Part shown: positions 8,440 through 15,066 of the stretch, one piece after another | Position numbering within the stretch: the stretch's first letter is position 1 | Layout of the letters: every line of letters begins with the position of its first letter | Source of the DNA: Acidobacteriaceae bacterium | GTDB lineage: Bacteria > Acidobacteriota > Terriglobia > Terriglobales > Acidobacteriaceae | Reading direction: 5' to 3' | Assembly: GCA_030039895.1 (NCBI GenBank) | Contig: JASHUR010000315.1 | Span: 1-34,059, forward strand | DNA: 34,059 nt | The notes under the pieces: model-generated | What the model saw: only the letters and a program-made list of their open reading frames with translations | What the model was told of the DNA's origin: nothing | The model's database searches: none | Position numbers and translations under genes: made by a program

Positions 8440-9375
8440 TCATGTTGCGATCGCAGCCTGCGCACCCGGCCAACGCATGGGCCGCTTGAGCCGCCGTTCC
8501 AGGATCTTCTCCTCTGGATCAAACTCATGGAAATGACGCAGCCAGTCACTTTCCCGCTCAGCTGCCTCTTCAGGAATCAGCCCAATCAATTCCCCGCGCG
8601 ACACCTGCACGCCAAACCGCGCTGCCTTTTCTTCTACCGCCTTATATACCTGGCTCACAGGAGTCTTCTGGAAGTCAGTAATATTCATGGAGATCTGCGC
8701 CTCGCCGTGCGCCATCACCCCTATTGCTTTAACGCCCGTCAACCCGCCGCTGGATGCGCGAATCTCCCGCGCAATCGACCGCGCCGTCGCCACATCGCTG
8801 GTATTTAGATACAGGTTCCACGCAATCAGGAATCGTCGCGCACCTACGACTGAGGCGCCCGCCGTTGGATGCAGATCGGGCCCACCTACGTCCGGCCGGC
8901 GCGCGGCCTCGCGCTTTACCGCTTCGCGCAACCCCTCAAACTGTCCGCGACGCACATCCTCCAGCAACACACGGTCGGGACGCGCCGCTGCCGCCTCGTA
9001 AAAGTACACAGGGACTCCGTATCGGTTCCAGATCTCCGCGCCAGCCTGCCGCGCCAGCAGTACGCACTGCTCAAGCGAAACATCCCTCACCGGCACAAAC
9101 GGAACCACGTCCGCTGCGCCGATTCGTGGATGAACGCCTTGCTGCTTCGTCAGGTTAATTCGCTCCGCTGCCATACCCGCGCCGCGAACGGCCGCTTCCA
9201 TCACTGCTGCCGGCGCACCTGCAATCGTCACTACCGACCGGTTATGGTCTGCGTCCAGCGAATAGTCCAGCAGCGACACTCCGTCTACAGCCATGGCGGC
9301 AACAATCGCCTCCACGACTGCGGGCTCGCGCCCTTCTGAAAAATTCGGAACACATTCAATCAGTGGATCACTCAT
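8440..9375 (-). CDS. ftcD: Glutamate formimidoyltransferase
   Basis: Transfers the formimino group between formiminoglutamate and tetrahydrofolate, linking histidine breakdown to one-carbon metabolism. The 311-residue length corresponds to the two transferase subdomains only; the cyclodeaminase half of animal FTCD is absent. The N-terminus IECVPNFSEGR is the family signature and the catalytic histidine falls at position 82 in VHPRIGAADVVPF, the same number as in characterised FTCD. Later segments RRFLIAWNLYLNT and VSQVYKAVEEKAARFG fit the C-terminal subdomain. It begins 25 bases after the PagL-like gene, probably in one transcript. No hut genes are nearby. Confidence 0.93.
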   Translation of the reverse strand: MSDPLIECVPNFSEGREPAVVEAIVAAMAVDGVSLLDYSLDADHNRSVVTIAGAPAAVMEAAVRGAGMAAERINLTKQQGVHPRIGAADVVPFVPVRDVSLEQCVLLARQAGAEIWNRYGVPVYFYEAAAARPDRVLLEDVRRGQFEGLREAVKREAARRPDVGGPDLHPTAGASVVGARRFLIAWNLYLNTSDVATARSIAREIRASSGGLTGVKAIGVMAHGEAQISMNITDFQKTPVSQVYKAVEEKAARFGVQVSRGELIGLIPEEAAERESDWLRHFHEFDPEEKILERRLKRPMRWPGAQAAIAT

Positions 9376-9400
9376 TGTTCAAGCCTTAGCGACGATGTTC

Positions 9401-10135
9401 TTAGTGCCACCACGTATAACCGATTTGGAACTGCACGCTCGCGTTTACACCGGGGTTTTTGTCTCCAAGGGACGAGCTGGAAATATGCACTGCGTTCGCT
9501 TCGAAGTCCAGTGATCTTCGCGGCTTAAGAAAATAGTGGACCCCAACGCCAAACTGCGGCGTGAAATTAAACACGCTCGTCCCACCCGGCTGCCCATGTA
9601 CCACCAACACATCGGGCGGAAACTTGTGCGTGGTGTAGACCAGCCCGCCCGCACCCTGGATCCACGGTGCGAAGCGCTTGCCCGGCACGAAGTTCCAGCG
9701 CAGGATGATAGGCGTGATGCTGAAGCCTGTATATGTACCGCCGCCGAAAGGCTCCTGCGTGTAGCCGACAGTCTGACCGCTGCTATTCACCACACGGACG
9801 TTTCCAATATGCGGCGGCGGCGTAAACGCCTGCCAGTAGGGCATCAACTCACCCGCGTACTCAAACTGTCCGCGCAGAAAGCCCTTCAGGTGCTGGTCGG
9901 TGATGACCTTGCCCAGACGCACACCGGCCGCGGTGAACTCAAAGTCGTCGCGATCGCCCGTGCCCACTCCTCCCTGAAAGAATGCGGTGATCTCCCACGG
10001 ATCAGTCGCCAGCATCGCCTTCGCCGGAGCATCATTGGCTACTGCCGCCTTCGTCGTCTGTGCTCCTGCACCCATTCCCCACATAGCAGCAGCCGCTACC
10101 AGCAATCCGCCCAGCCAGCACTTTCTCATCCTCAT
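9401..10135 (-). CDS. PagL-like lipid A 3-O-deacylase (outer-membrane beta barrel)
   Basis: Predicted outer-membrane barrel of about 244 residues with a signal peptide (MRMRKCWLGGLLVAAAAMWG, cleavage near GAGAQ). Alternating beta strands follow, ending in an aromatic C-terminus (QFQIGYTWWH) typical of barrel proteins. Near the end, FEANAVHISSSSLGDKNPGV resembles the PagL catalytic region, in which a His and a Ser two residues later remove a 3-O-linked acyl chain from lipid A; here these would be the H and S of HIS. The ATG at 10135 lies beyond the yebC terminator hairpin, whereas the longer frame to 10177 would run through it. A second ATG at 10129 is equally possible. Substrate and catalytic acid are not proven. 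Confidence 0.75.
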   Translation of the reverse strand: MRMRKCWLGGLLVAAAAMWGMGAGAQTTKAAVANDAPAKAMLATDPWEITAFFQGGVGTGDRDDFEFTAAGVRLGKVITDQHLKGFLRGQFEYAGELMPYWQAFTPPPHIGNVRVVNSSGQTVGYTQEPFGGGTYTGFSITPIILRWNFVPGKRFAPWIQGAGGLVYTTHKFPPDVLVVHGQPGGTSVFNFTPQFGVGVHYFLKPRRSLDFEANAVHISSSSLGDKNPGVNASVQFQIGYTWWH

Positions 10136-10154
10136 CCGCGTCCATGTCTCCTTC

Positions 10155-10184
10155 GCAAAAGAAAGGCCGCCCTTCACGGCGGCC
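10155..10184 (-). terminator. Rho-independent terminator after yebC
   Basis: The arms GGCCGCC and GGCGGCC pair perfectly (7 bp) around a six-base loop. On the minus strand they are followed by TTTCTTTT. The hairpin lies about 26 bases after the yebC stop and before the PagL-like start, so it ends yebC transcription and supports the shorter start of the next gene. Confidence 0.8.
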
Positions 10185-10209
10185 CCGTCGTTCTCGTTCT
10201 CGATAAGGC

Positions 10210-10959
10210 CTAGCCAGCAACCTCTTCTAATTGCTGCGCGTCCATGTCGAAATTGGAATAGACGTTCTGCACGTCGTCGTGGTCTTCCAGAGCTTCGAGC
10301 AGCCGAATCATCTGTCCCGCTGCGGGTCCCTCGAGCTTGGTGTAGGTTGAGGCGATCATCGTGACCTCGGACATCACTGTCTCGATGCCCGCACTCTTCA
10401 CCGCCTGCGCCACAGCTTCAAACGCCTGCGGCTCGGTGATGATCTCCCATGTATCGCCTTCGTCGCTCAGGTCTTCGCCGCCCGCTTCCAGCACAATGTT
10501 CATCAGTTGCTCTTCGGTTGCTGCTGTCTTGGGAACGGCAATGAGTCCCTTCTTCGAGAACATGAAGCGCACCGAGTTCGGCTCGCCCAGATTGCCTCCG
10601 TTCTTGGAGAAAGCGTGGCGGATTTCGCTGACGGCGCGGTTGCGGTTGTCGGTCAGGCATTCGACAATGATCGCCACTCCACCCGGTCCGTAGCCCTCGA
10701 AGGAAATCTCTTCGTAGGTCGTGCCTTCCAGCTCGCCGGTGCCGCGCTGGATGGCGCGCTTGATATTGTCGGCCGGCATGTTCTCCGCCTTGGCGGCAGC
10801 AACGGCGGTACGCAGGCGGGGATTCCCATCCGGATCGCCCCCGCCAGCGCGTGCCGCAATGGTGATTTCCTTAATCAGCCGGGTAAAGATTTTCCCGCGC
10901 TTCGCGTCGAGCGCGCCCTTCTTGTGCTTGATTGTCGCCCATTTGGAATGGCCGGACAT
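10210..10959 (-). CDS. yebC: YebC/PmpR (TACO1) family protein
   Basis: A 249-residue member of the YebC family. It was long annotated as a transcriptional regulator, but recent work on the family links it to the ribosome and relief of stalling on proline stretches. The signature start MSGHSKWATIKHKKGALDAK is complete, followed by GKIFTRLIKEI, GGGDPDGNPRLR, MPADNIKRAIQRG and the GYGPGGVAIIVECLTDNRNR segment. All three domains are present without gaps. The gene is divergent from the plus-strand gene at 11096 and has its own terminator. Which of the two roles applies here cannot be told from the sequence. Confidence 0.95.
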   Translation of the reverse strand: MSGHSKWATIKHKKGALDAKRGKIFTRLIKEITIAARAGGGDPDGNPRLRTAVAAAKAENMPADNIKRAIQRGTGELEGTTYEEISFEGYGPGGVAIIVECLTDNRNRAVSEIRHAFSKNGGNLGEPNSVRFMFSKKGLIAVPKTAATEEQLMNIVLEAGGEDLSDEGDTWEIITEPQAFEAVAQAVKSAGIETVMSEVTMIASTYTKLEGPAAGQMIRLLEALEDHDDVQNVYSNFDMDAQQLEEVAG

Positions 10960-11046
10960 GGCAACCTCTTGATCTCAAATCGTTCGGAATCTGTGTAGCG
11001 AAGCGCCGGAATAATGCCTCTGAGCAGCATTCGCCCACAAACTCGA

Positions 11047-11075
11047 AGTATAGCAAAATCAATACGGCCCGGTCA
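11047..11075 (-). promoter_or_regulatory. Candidate sigma70-type promoter for yebC
   Basis: The minus strand has TGACCG, a 17-base spacer, and an extended -10 box TGCTATACT. Spacing and the extended -10 are good while the -35 is partial. Transcription would start near 11040 and give an untranslated leader of about 80 bases before the yebC ATG. No promoter experiment is implied. Confidence 0.45.
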
Positions 11076-11095
11076 TCGCTGCTAAAATCAATCGT

Positions 11096-11374
11096 ATGAC
11101 GCAGCTCGAAGTGCTTTACCAGTACGACCGCCATCCGACGGAAGCCATCATGTTCGCCATCGGCAAAATGCGCGACGTCTACGGCGTGCGCCGCATTCAG
11201 TTCGACGAGCAGCTGAGGACCGTCCGCGTCGAGTATGACGCTACGCGGCTTAATAAGCAGGTGATCTACCAGTTGCTGCGGCGCACCGGTCTCGACATCA
11301 CCGTCGAGCTGTCGCTTATCCCGCCGCAGTCTCAGACAGAAGCCGCCGCAGCCGCTCCTGCGCCGGCCAAATAA
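11096..11374 (+). CDS. Small HMA-like protein lacking metal-binding cysteines
   Basis: A 92-residue protein. Residues 1-75 (LEVLYQYDRHPTEAIMFAIG, then VRRIQFDEQLRTVRVEYDAT, then VIYQLLRRTGLDI) follow the beta-alpha-beta-beta-alpha-beta pattern of ferredoxin-like heavy-metal-associated domains, but no CxxC is present and the protein has no cysteine at all. The tail is a disordered Ala/Pro stretch. No ribosome site is visible upstream of the ATG, so it may be read from a leaderless or weakly initiated mRNA. It is 17 bases before a HAD phosphatase gene and divergent from yebC. The fold suggestion comes from the pattern only; function is unknown. Confidence 0.65.
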   Translation: MTQLEVLYQYDRHPTEAIMFAIGKMRDVYGVRRIQFDEQLRTVRVEYDATRLNKQVIYQLLRRTGLDITVELSLIPPQSQTEAAAAAPAPAK

Positions 11375-11391
11375 GTGAGACCTGCTGAAGC

Positions 11392-12012
11392 ATGAAATTG
11401 GCGCTCCCCGAAGGGCCATTCAAGGCCTATCTCTTTGACTGCGATGGGACGATCGCTGACTCTATGCCGCTGCACTACCTCGCGTGGCACGAGGCGTTGG
11501 CGGAGCAGGGTTGCGATTTCCCTGAACGGCTTTTTTACGAGTGGGGCGGCATGCCCGTGCTGGAGATCATCTCCTCGCTGAACCGTCAGCAGGGGCTGGA
11601 AATGGACGTGGAAGCCGTCGCGCATCGCAAGGAGAACCTCTACTACGAGTACCTGCCTCGACTGACCGCCGTGCCCGAGGTGCTTGAGGTCATCAAGTCT
11701 GCCCACGGCACACTTCCCTTCGCCGTTGTCTCCGGCAGCACACGCGAGTCGGTCACGGCGTCGCTCAACGTGCTCCACCTGCTCGACAAATTCGACACGC
11801 TCGTCTGCGCGGGCGACTACACCCGCAGCAAGCCTGACCCGGAGGGCTTTCTGCTGGGCGCTGAACGGCTGGGCGTTCCACCCGCGAGTTGCCTCGTCTT
11901 TGAGGACACAGCCATGGGCATCCAGGCAGCAACCGCTGCCGGAATGGCGTCGGTCAAGGTCCTGCAGCCGTGGGAGCGCAAGCAGAAAAACCAGGACCTT
12001 TCGTGTGCTTAG
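11392..12012 (+). CDS. HAD-superfamily phosphatase / phosphoglucomutase-like
   Basis: A 206-residue haloacid dehalogenase subfamily I enzyme. Motif I is FDCDGTIADS with the nucleophile D16 and acid/base D18; motif II is the Ser in VVSGSTRES; motif III is the Lys in RSKPDPEGF; motif IV is the acidic pair in VFEDTAMGI. The cap between residues about 24 and 95 is helical, as in beta-phosphoglucomutase and YqaB-type sugar phosphatases. It is most likely a small-molecule phosphatase (sugar phosphate or similar) in the cytoplasm. It follows the 92-residue gene by 17 bases, so the two are probably cotranscribed. Substrate unknown. Confidence 0.88.
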   Translation: MKLALPEGPFKAYLFDCDGTIADSMPLHYLAWHEALAEQGCDFPERLFYEWGGMPVLEIISSLNRQQGLEMDVEAVAHRKENLYYEYLPRLTAVPEVLEVIKSAHGTLPFAVVSGSTRESVTASLNVLHLLDKFDTLVCAGDYTRSKPDPEGFLLGAERLGVPPASCLVFEDTAMGIQAATAAGMASVKVLQPWERKQKNQDLSCA

Positions 12013-12018
12013 CACCCG

Positions 12019-12047
12019 TTGCGCAGCGGTTCAAAACCCTGTATCTT
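12019..12047 (+). promoter_or_regulatory. Candidate promoter of tRNA-Arg
   Basis: TTGCGC and TATCTT are separated by 17 bases, about 31 bases before the mature tRNA 5' end. The -10 box lies at the left edge of a 12-bp perfect palindrome, TATCTTAAGATA (12042-12053). Each box matches the consensus at four of six positions, so this is plausible but weak. Confidence 0.3.
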
Positions 12048-12078
12048 AAGATAGTTCGTAGTCACCTTTCACACGTGT

Positions 12079-12155
12079 GCGCCCATAGCTCAGTTGGATA
12101 GAGCGACTGACTACGAATCAGTAGGTCGGAGGTTCGAATCCTTCTGGGCGCACCA
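12079..12155 (+). tRNA. tRNA-Arg (anticodon ACG)
   Basis: The 77-base sequence folds as a standard tRNA: a perfect 7-bp acceptor stem (GCGCCCA with TGGGCGC), D arm with AGCTCAGTTGGATAGAGC, anticodon stem ACTGA/TCAGT with loop CTACGAA (anticodon ACG), T arm with GGTTCGAATCC, discriminator A and an encoded CCA at 12153-12155. The anticodon reads arginine CGU, and the first A is normally changed to inosine by TadA. The gene is intact; no target duplication of its 3' end is visible nearby. Confidence 0.97.
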
Positions 12156-12173
12156 TTCAAACTACAGAAATCA

Positions 12174-12287
12174 ATGCACTTGTACAGCGATCCGAGCTCG
12201 CCTGATTTCGGACAGGTCACCAGCACCGTCGATACTCATTTCGGAGGACCACCGGGACAGGTCGCGGCTCTGCTGCCGTTCTACATT
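12174..12287 (+). pseudogene. Possible remnant of the C-terminus of a TonB-dependent receptor
   Basis: One frame reads DPSSPDFGQVTSTVD followed by FGGPPGQVAALLPFYI. This resembles the last strands of the large acidobacterial TonB-dependent/carboxypeptidase-regulatory-like receptors, which often end in (N/S)P(N/D)FGQI(T)S followed by an arginine-rich turn and an aromatic last strand. Only about 38 codons remain, there is no stop after the last aromatic strand, and the reading continues into the hairpin. It begins about 18 bases after the tRNA. I read it as the tail left by a deletion or insertion event at the tRNA. The match is from memory of the family, so confidence is modest. Confidence 0.4.
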
Positions 12288-12300
12288 CGCTCTCCTAAAC

Positions 12301-12335
12301 ATGAAGGGCGCGGGTTCCACACCCGCGCCCTTCAT
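12301..12335. repeat. Perfect 15-bp inverted repeat (hairpin)
   Basis: Arms 12301-12315 and 12321-12335 are exact reverse complements around the loop TCCAC. The stem is very GC-rich. No T run follows on either strand, so it is not a standard intrinsic terminator. It lies 31 bases after the stop of the large minus-strand gene and directly after the receptor remnant on the plus strand, so it may end or protect transcripts from either side. Confidence 0.6.
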
Positions 12336-12366
12336 ATATGTGGTACTGGAGATTCGCGCTTGAGAT

Positions 12367-14916
12367 TTAGCGCCGAAGTTCTACGATATCGGCCGCGCCC
12401 AAAGGAAGCGAAAAGGTCACACCGTCGCCCTGACGCTGCAAACTGATATTTCCGCGCGTTACGCTTACCACCTGGCGTATTCGGAAAGGGACGCGAACTC
12501 TGACCTTGATCGACGACAGGTCGCGACCAGTCCAATTAAGGAGTGTTATGGCGTCTCCCTCGGGAGATTCCAGAATCGGGGATTCGACATATGGAATGTT
12601 CACCTGGACGGGAGGCGAGACACCAGCCGAGCGAACAGGCTTCAATACCAGTTCACGAAGCGAATTGGCGGCCGCGTTATCCAACAATTCCAGATGAGGC
12701 CCCAGGGCAAGGTGAGCATAGGCGATCCCGGGAAACCAGGAGAAGGTCAGGATGCGTCCCCGGTCGACATCGTGTTGAGTGATGGCTGGCATGTGATCGT
12801 CGAAGGTCAAGAGTACGGTTCCCCCGCGTGGCGGGTCCGGCGGCTCTCCGAACACAGGCTCGCCGCCGACCGTTGCGACTTGCTTGAGCGAGAGCGCATT
12901 CCGAACATAGGCTCGCTCATGTGAGAGGCTCCCGGTCAGCAGGGTAAGGGTTTTCGCGGGCTCGTCGTACCGGTCTCCCTGGGCGGCTCCGGGCACCATG
13001 ACCAGAGTTCCTCCTGCTTTTACCCATCGCGTTACAGCACGCTGACCACTATTCGGGACATCAGGTTCAGTAACGTAAAGAACTTTGTAGTGGTCCAGGG
13101 TGGCGTCTGTAAGTTCATCTTCATCGATAAAATCAACTGGAATATCGCTCATCTCGAGAGCAAGATATTCGTCATATTCCTCGGCCATATAGTCGAGGGT
13201 TGCTGCGTTGGGGTTGTTGTTGGTAGCGCCGACAACGGCACCTCCCGGAGGAAGAGACAAACCGTCCCAGACTTCAGAACTGCGGGGCTCGAGGATTGCC
13301 ACCTGGGCCTGTGGCTTGCGCCCAGGCCACAAAATGTTTTCCGACTTTGCGATCATGCTATCGGCACGGCCCAATTGAGTGGGCACTCCGGGGACCTCCG
13401 AGTAGCAGTTCCCCGGCCAGTTGTATGCGGGGCCGAAGTTGTAATAGAAGACAGCCTTGGCGCCGTTGCCCACGAGAGCCAAAATCCGCTGCGTGAGACC
13501 GTCTGGCGGGTCGCCATCTACCCGTCCGATTACGTAGCCGCCGAATCCGAGCCCATTCTGGTAACCAATTGAGGCAAATTTGGCAGCGTAATAGGACCAC
13601 TGATAGGCCCGATTGTTAGCAAACCAATCCTCAGTCCACATCAGGTCGGCGCCATGCATTTGTCCAAACTCGAACCAGTCCGGCGCGCCCATGGCTGCGT
13701 CGGGGTTGTGAGGTGAAGGGTTGTTGGCCGCGAATCCTTCAAAATAGAACTGGTCCGCGAAATTGTTAAAGTCGCTGAACGTTTTCAGTTCAGGAGTAAA
13801 AGCTCGATGTAACTGAGCCGTGGCACTTCGCATATACTGGGCGCTCTTCCACGAGAAAAAGCGGCAGGTCCAGTAAAACAGACGCCGCCTTGATAATGGA
13901 GCGCTTGTCGAAACTCCACCGTGCCCAACAGGATAGACTTGGCTCCAGTTCGCTGCGCCCAGCATCGTCGGTGTGAGATGCTGCTGCGCCATATAGCTTC
14001 TGAATTCGTCTAGCGAGGTCGGATCTCCCTTCACAGCCTCTAGAACCATTGGAAAGTACCATCCAGGCTCGTCAGCGATCGCGATGATGGAGAAGTCTGA
14101 AGGTGAATAGCCGGCTTTAAGGTACTCGGCCGCCAGTTCTGATGCCCATTTGTCGAGAGGTTGTGTTTTGGTACCCCCGCCTAGAGCTCCGCCCGGTGGA
14201 GAATAGACGGCAAGAGCAACTCGCCCAACACCATCTTTCGTCAACATGCCCGGCAAGGGCCCCAGGGGCGGGACTAGCATTGCGGTAATACCGACCTCCG
14301 CAAGATGAGATATGCCCTGCTGCCAATCGAGAATGTCGTCATCCCCGCCGATGAATCGATCGACTATAAGAAATCGCTTGGGTCGTTGCGAAGGCGGGAT
14401 CGCAGCGCGATCAAATTCAGCCCAGTACCGTTGGTTATAACCCGCCATCGTTTCGGCCCGCGGCGCATTAGAATTCACATCACGCCAGATCATCAGGGCA
14501 AGACTGGGACCGAAAAGATCGGCGGAAAGGTTTGCTTCGCGAGCGGTTCCCGAGAAGCGGACCTGAACATTCACAGATGTTGGATCGACGACTGGAGAGA
14601 CCTGGAGCCTGATGATAGCCGGAAATCGGCGGAGGTATGAACTTGAGTAGCCGTGAAGTGCAGTCCTAACGTCAGCCGGAGTAAAGTCAAGCCACGGACT
14701 CCATGCACTGCCCTGTGACTTGACTGTTAGCTTTCCCCACTTATACGTGTACGACTGTGTCGACAGCAGGTGTCCGGCGCTCTTAATGACACGCACACGA
14801 ATGCTAAACGGCGGAATCCCGCTGGCATCAAGTGCCGGTGGGCGTTGTGCAAGTGTGCTCGCTGTGCAAGCTATAACCAGAGCGATCCAGGCACGTGCGA
14901 TCCGACGCGGGCTAAT
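12367..14916 (-). CDS. Secreted glycoside-hydrolase-like protein of the exopolysaccharide locus
   Basis: About 849 residues if translation starts at AUU 14916, 7 bases after a perfect AGGAGG. That start gives a signal sequence (RRIARAWIALVIACTASTLA) with a possible lipobox VIAC. No in-frame ATG, GTG or TTG exists before GTG 14796, which would remove the signal. After an N-terminal beta region, residues about 180-480 look like a TIM barrel of glycosidase clan GH-A: IIAIADEPGWYF (E283) could carry the acid/base and LMWTEDWF (E429) the nucleophile. Residues about 535-660 (ending KAGGTLVMVPGA) resemble the Rossmann-like trimerisation domain of GH42 beta-galactosidases, and a beta domain closes the protein. 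It lies 150 bases after the UDP-sugar dehydrogenase and is last in the locus. Trimming or degrading the exported polymer is inferred. The family is not certain. Confidence 0.7.
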   Translation of the reverse strand: MSPRRIARAWIALVIACTASTLAQRPPALDASGIPPFSIRVRVIKSAGHLLSTQSYTYKWGKLTVKSQGSAWSPWLDFTPADVRTALHGYSSSYLRRFPAIIRLQVSPVVDPTSVNVQVRFSGTAREANLSADLFGPSLALMIWRDVNSNAPRAETMAGYNQRYWAEFDRAAIPPSQRPKRFLIVDRFIGGDDDILDWQQGISHLAEVGITAMLVPPLGPLPGMLTKDGVGRVALAVYSPPGGALGGGTKTQPLDKWASELAAEYLKAGYSPSDFSIIAIADEPGWYFPMVLEAVKGDPTSLDEFRSYMAQQHLTPTMLGAANWSQVYPVGHGGVSTSAPLSRRRLFYWTCRFFSWKSAQYMRSATAQLHRAFTPELKTFSDFNNFADQFYFEGFAANNPSPHNPDAAMGAPDWFEFGQMHGADLMWTEDWFANNRAYQWSYYAAKFASIGYQNGLGFGGYVIGRVDGDPPDGLTQRILALVGNGAKAVFYYNFGPAYNWPGNCYSEVPGVPTQLGRADSMIAKSENILWPGRKPQAQVAILEPRSSEVWDGLSLPPGGAVVGATNNNPNAATLDYMAEEYDEYLALEMSDIPVDFIDEDELTDATLDHYKVLYVTEPDVPNSGQRAVTRWVKAGGTLVMVPGAAQGDRYDEPAKTLTLLTGSLSHERAYVRNALSLKQVATVGGEPVFGEPPDPPRGGTVLLTFDDHMPAITQHDVDRGRILTFSWFPGIAYAHLALGPHLELLDNAAANSLRELVLKPVRSAGVSPPVQVNIPYVESPILESPEGDAITLLNWTGRDLSSIKVRVRVPFRIRQVVSVTRGNISLQRQGDGVTFSLPLGAADIVELRR

Positions 14917-14929
14917 GTGATTGCCTCCT
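14917..14929 (-). promoter_or_regulatory. Ribosome binding site that points to an AUU start
   Basis: AGGAGG at 14929-14924 is followed by seven bases and ATT at 14916-14914. It is in frame with a complete signal peptide and the 809-codon frame downstream. No ATG, GTG or TTG stands at a usable distance in this frame. Confidence 0.65.
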
Positions 14930-15066
14930 AGACCGGAACATGCCGAAGACTTAAAGTGGCGTCAGATACGGGGCCGAACTGGCATCTGCGGCTGGGGTCG
15001 AGCATTTGAGTGAAGATGCGAAAGCGCTTCCCGATGCCTGAATAGATGATTTCGAACTGCAAGAGG

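Noticed and set aside
12042..12053. 12-bp palindrome TATCTTAAGATA as an operator
   Set aside because: A tRNA gene rarely needs a specific operator, and part of the palindrome serves as a -10 box; chance is likely.
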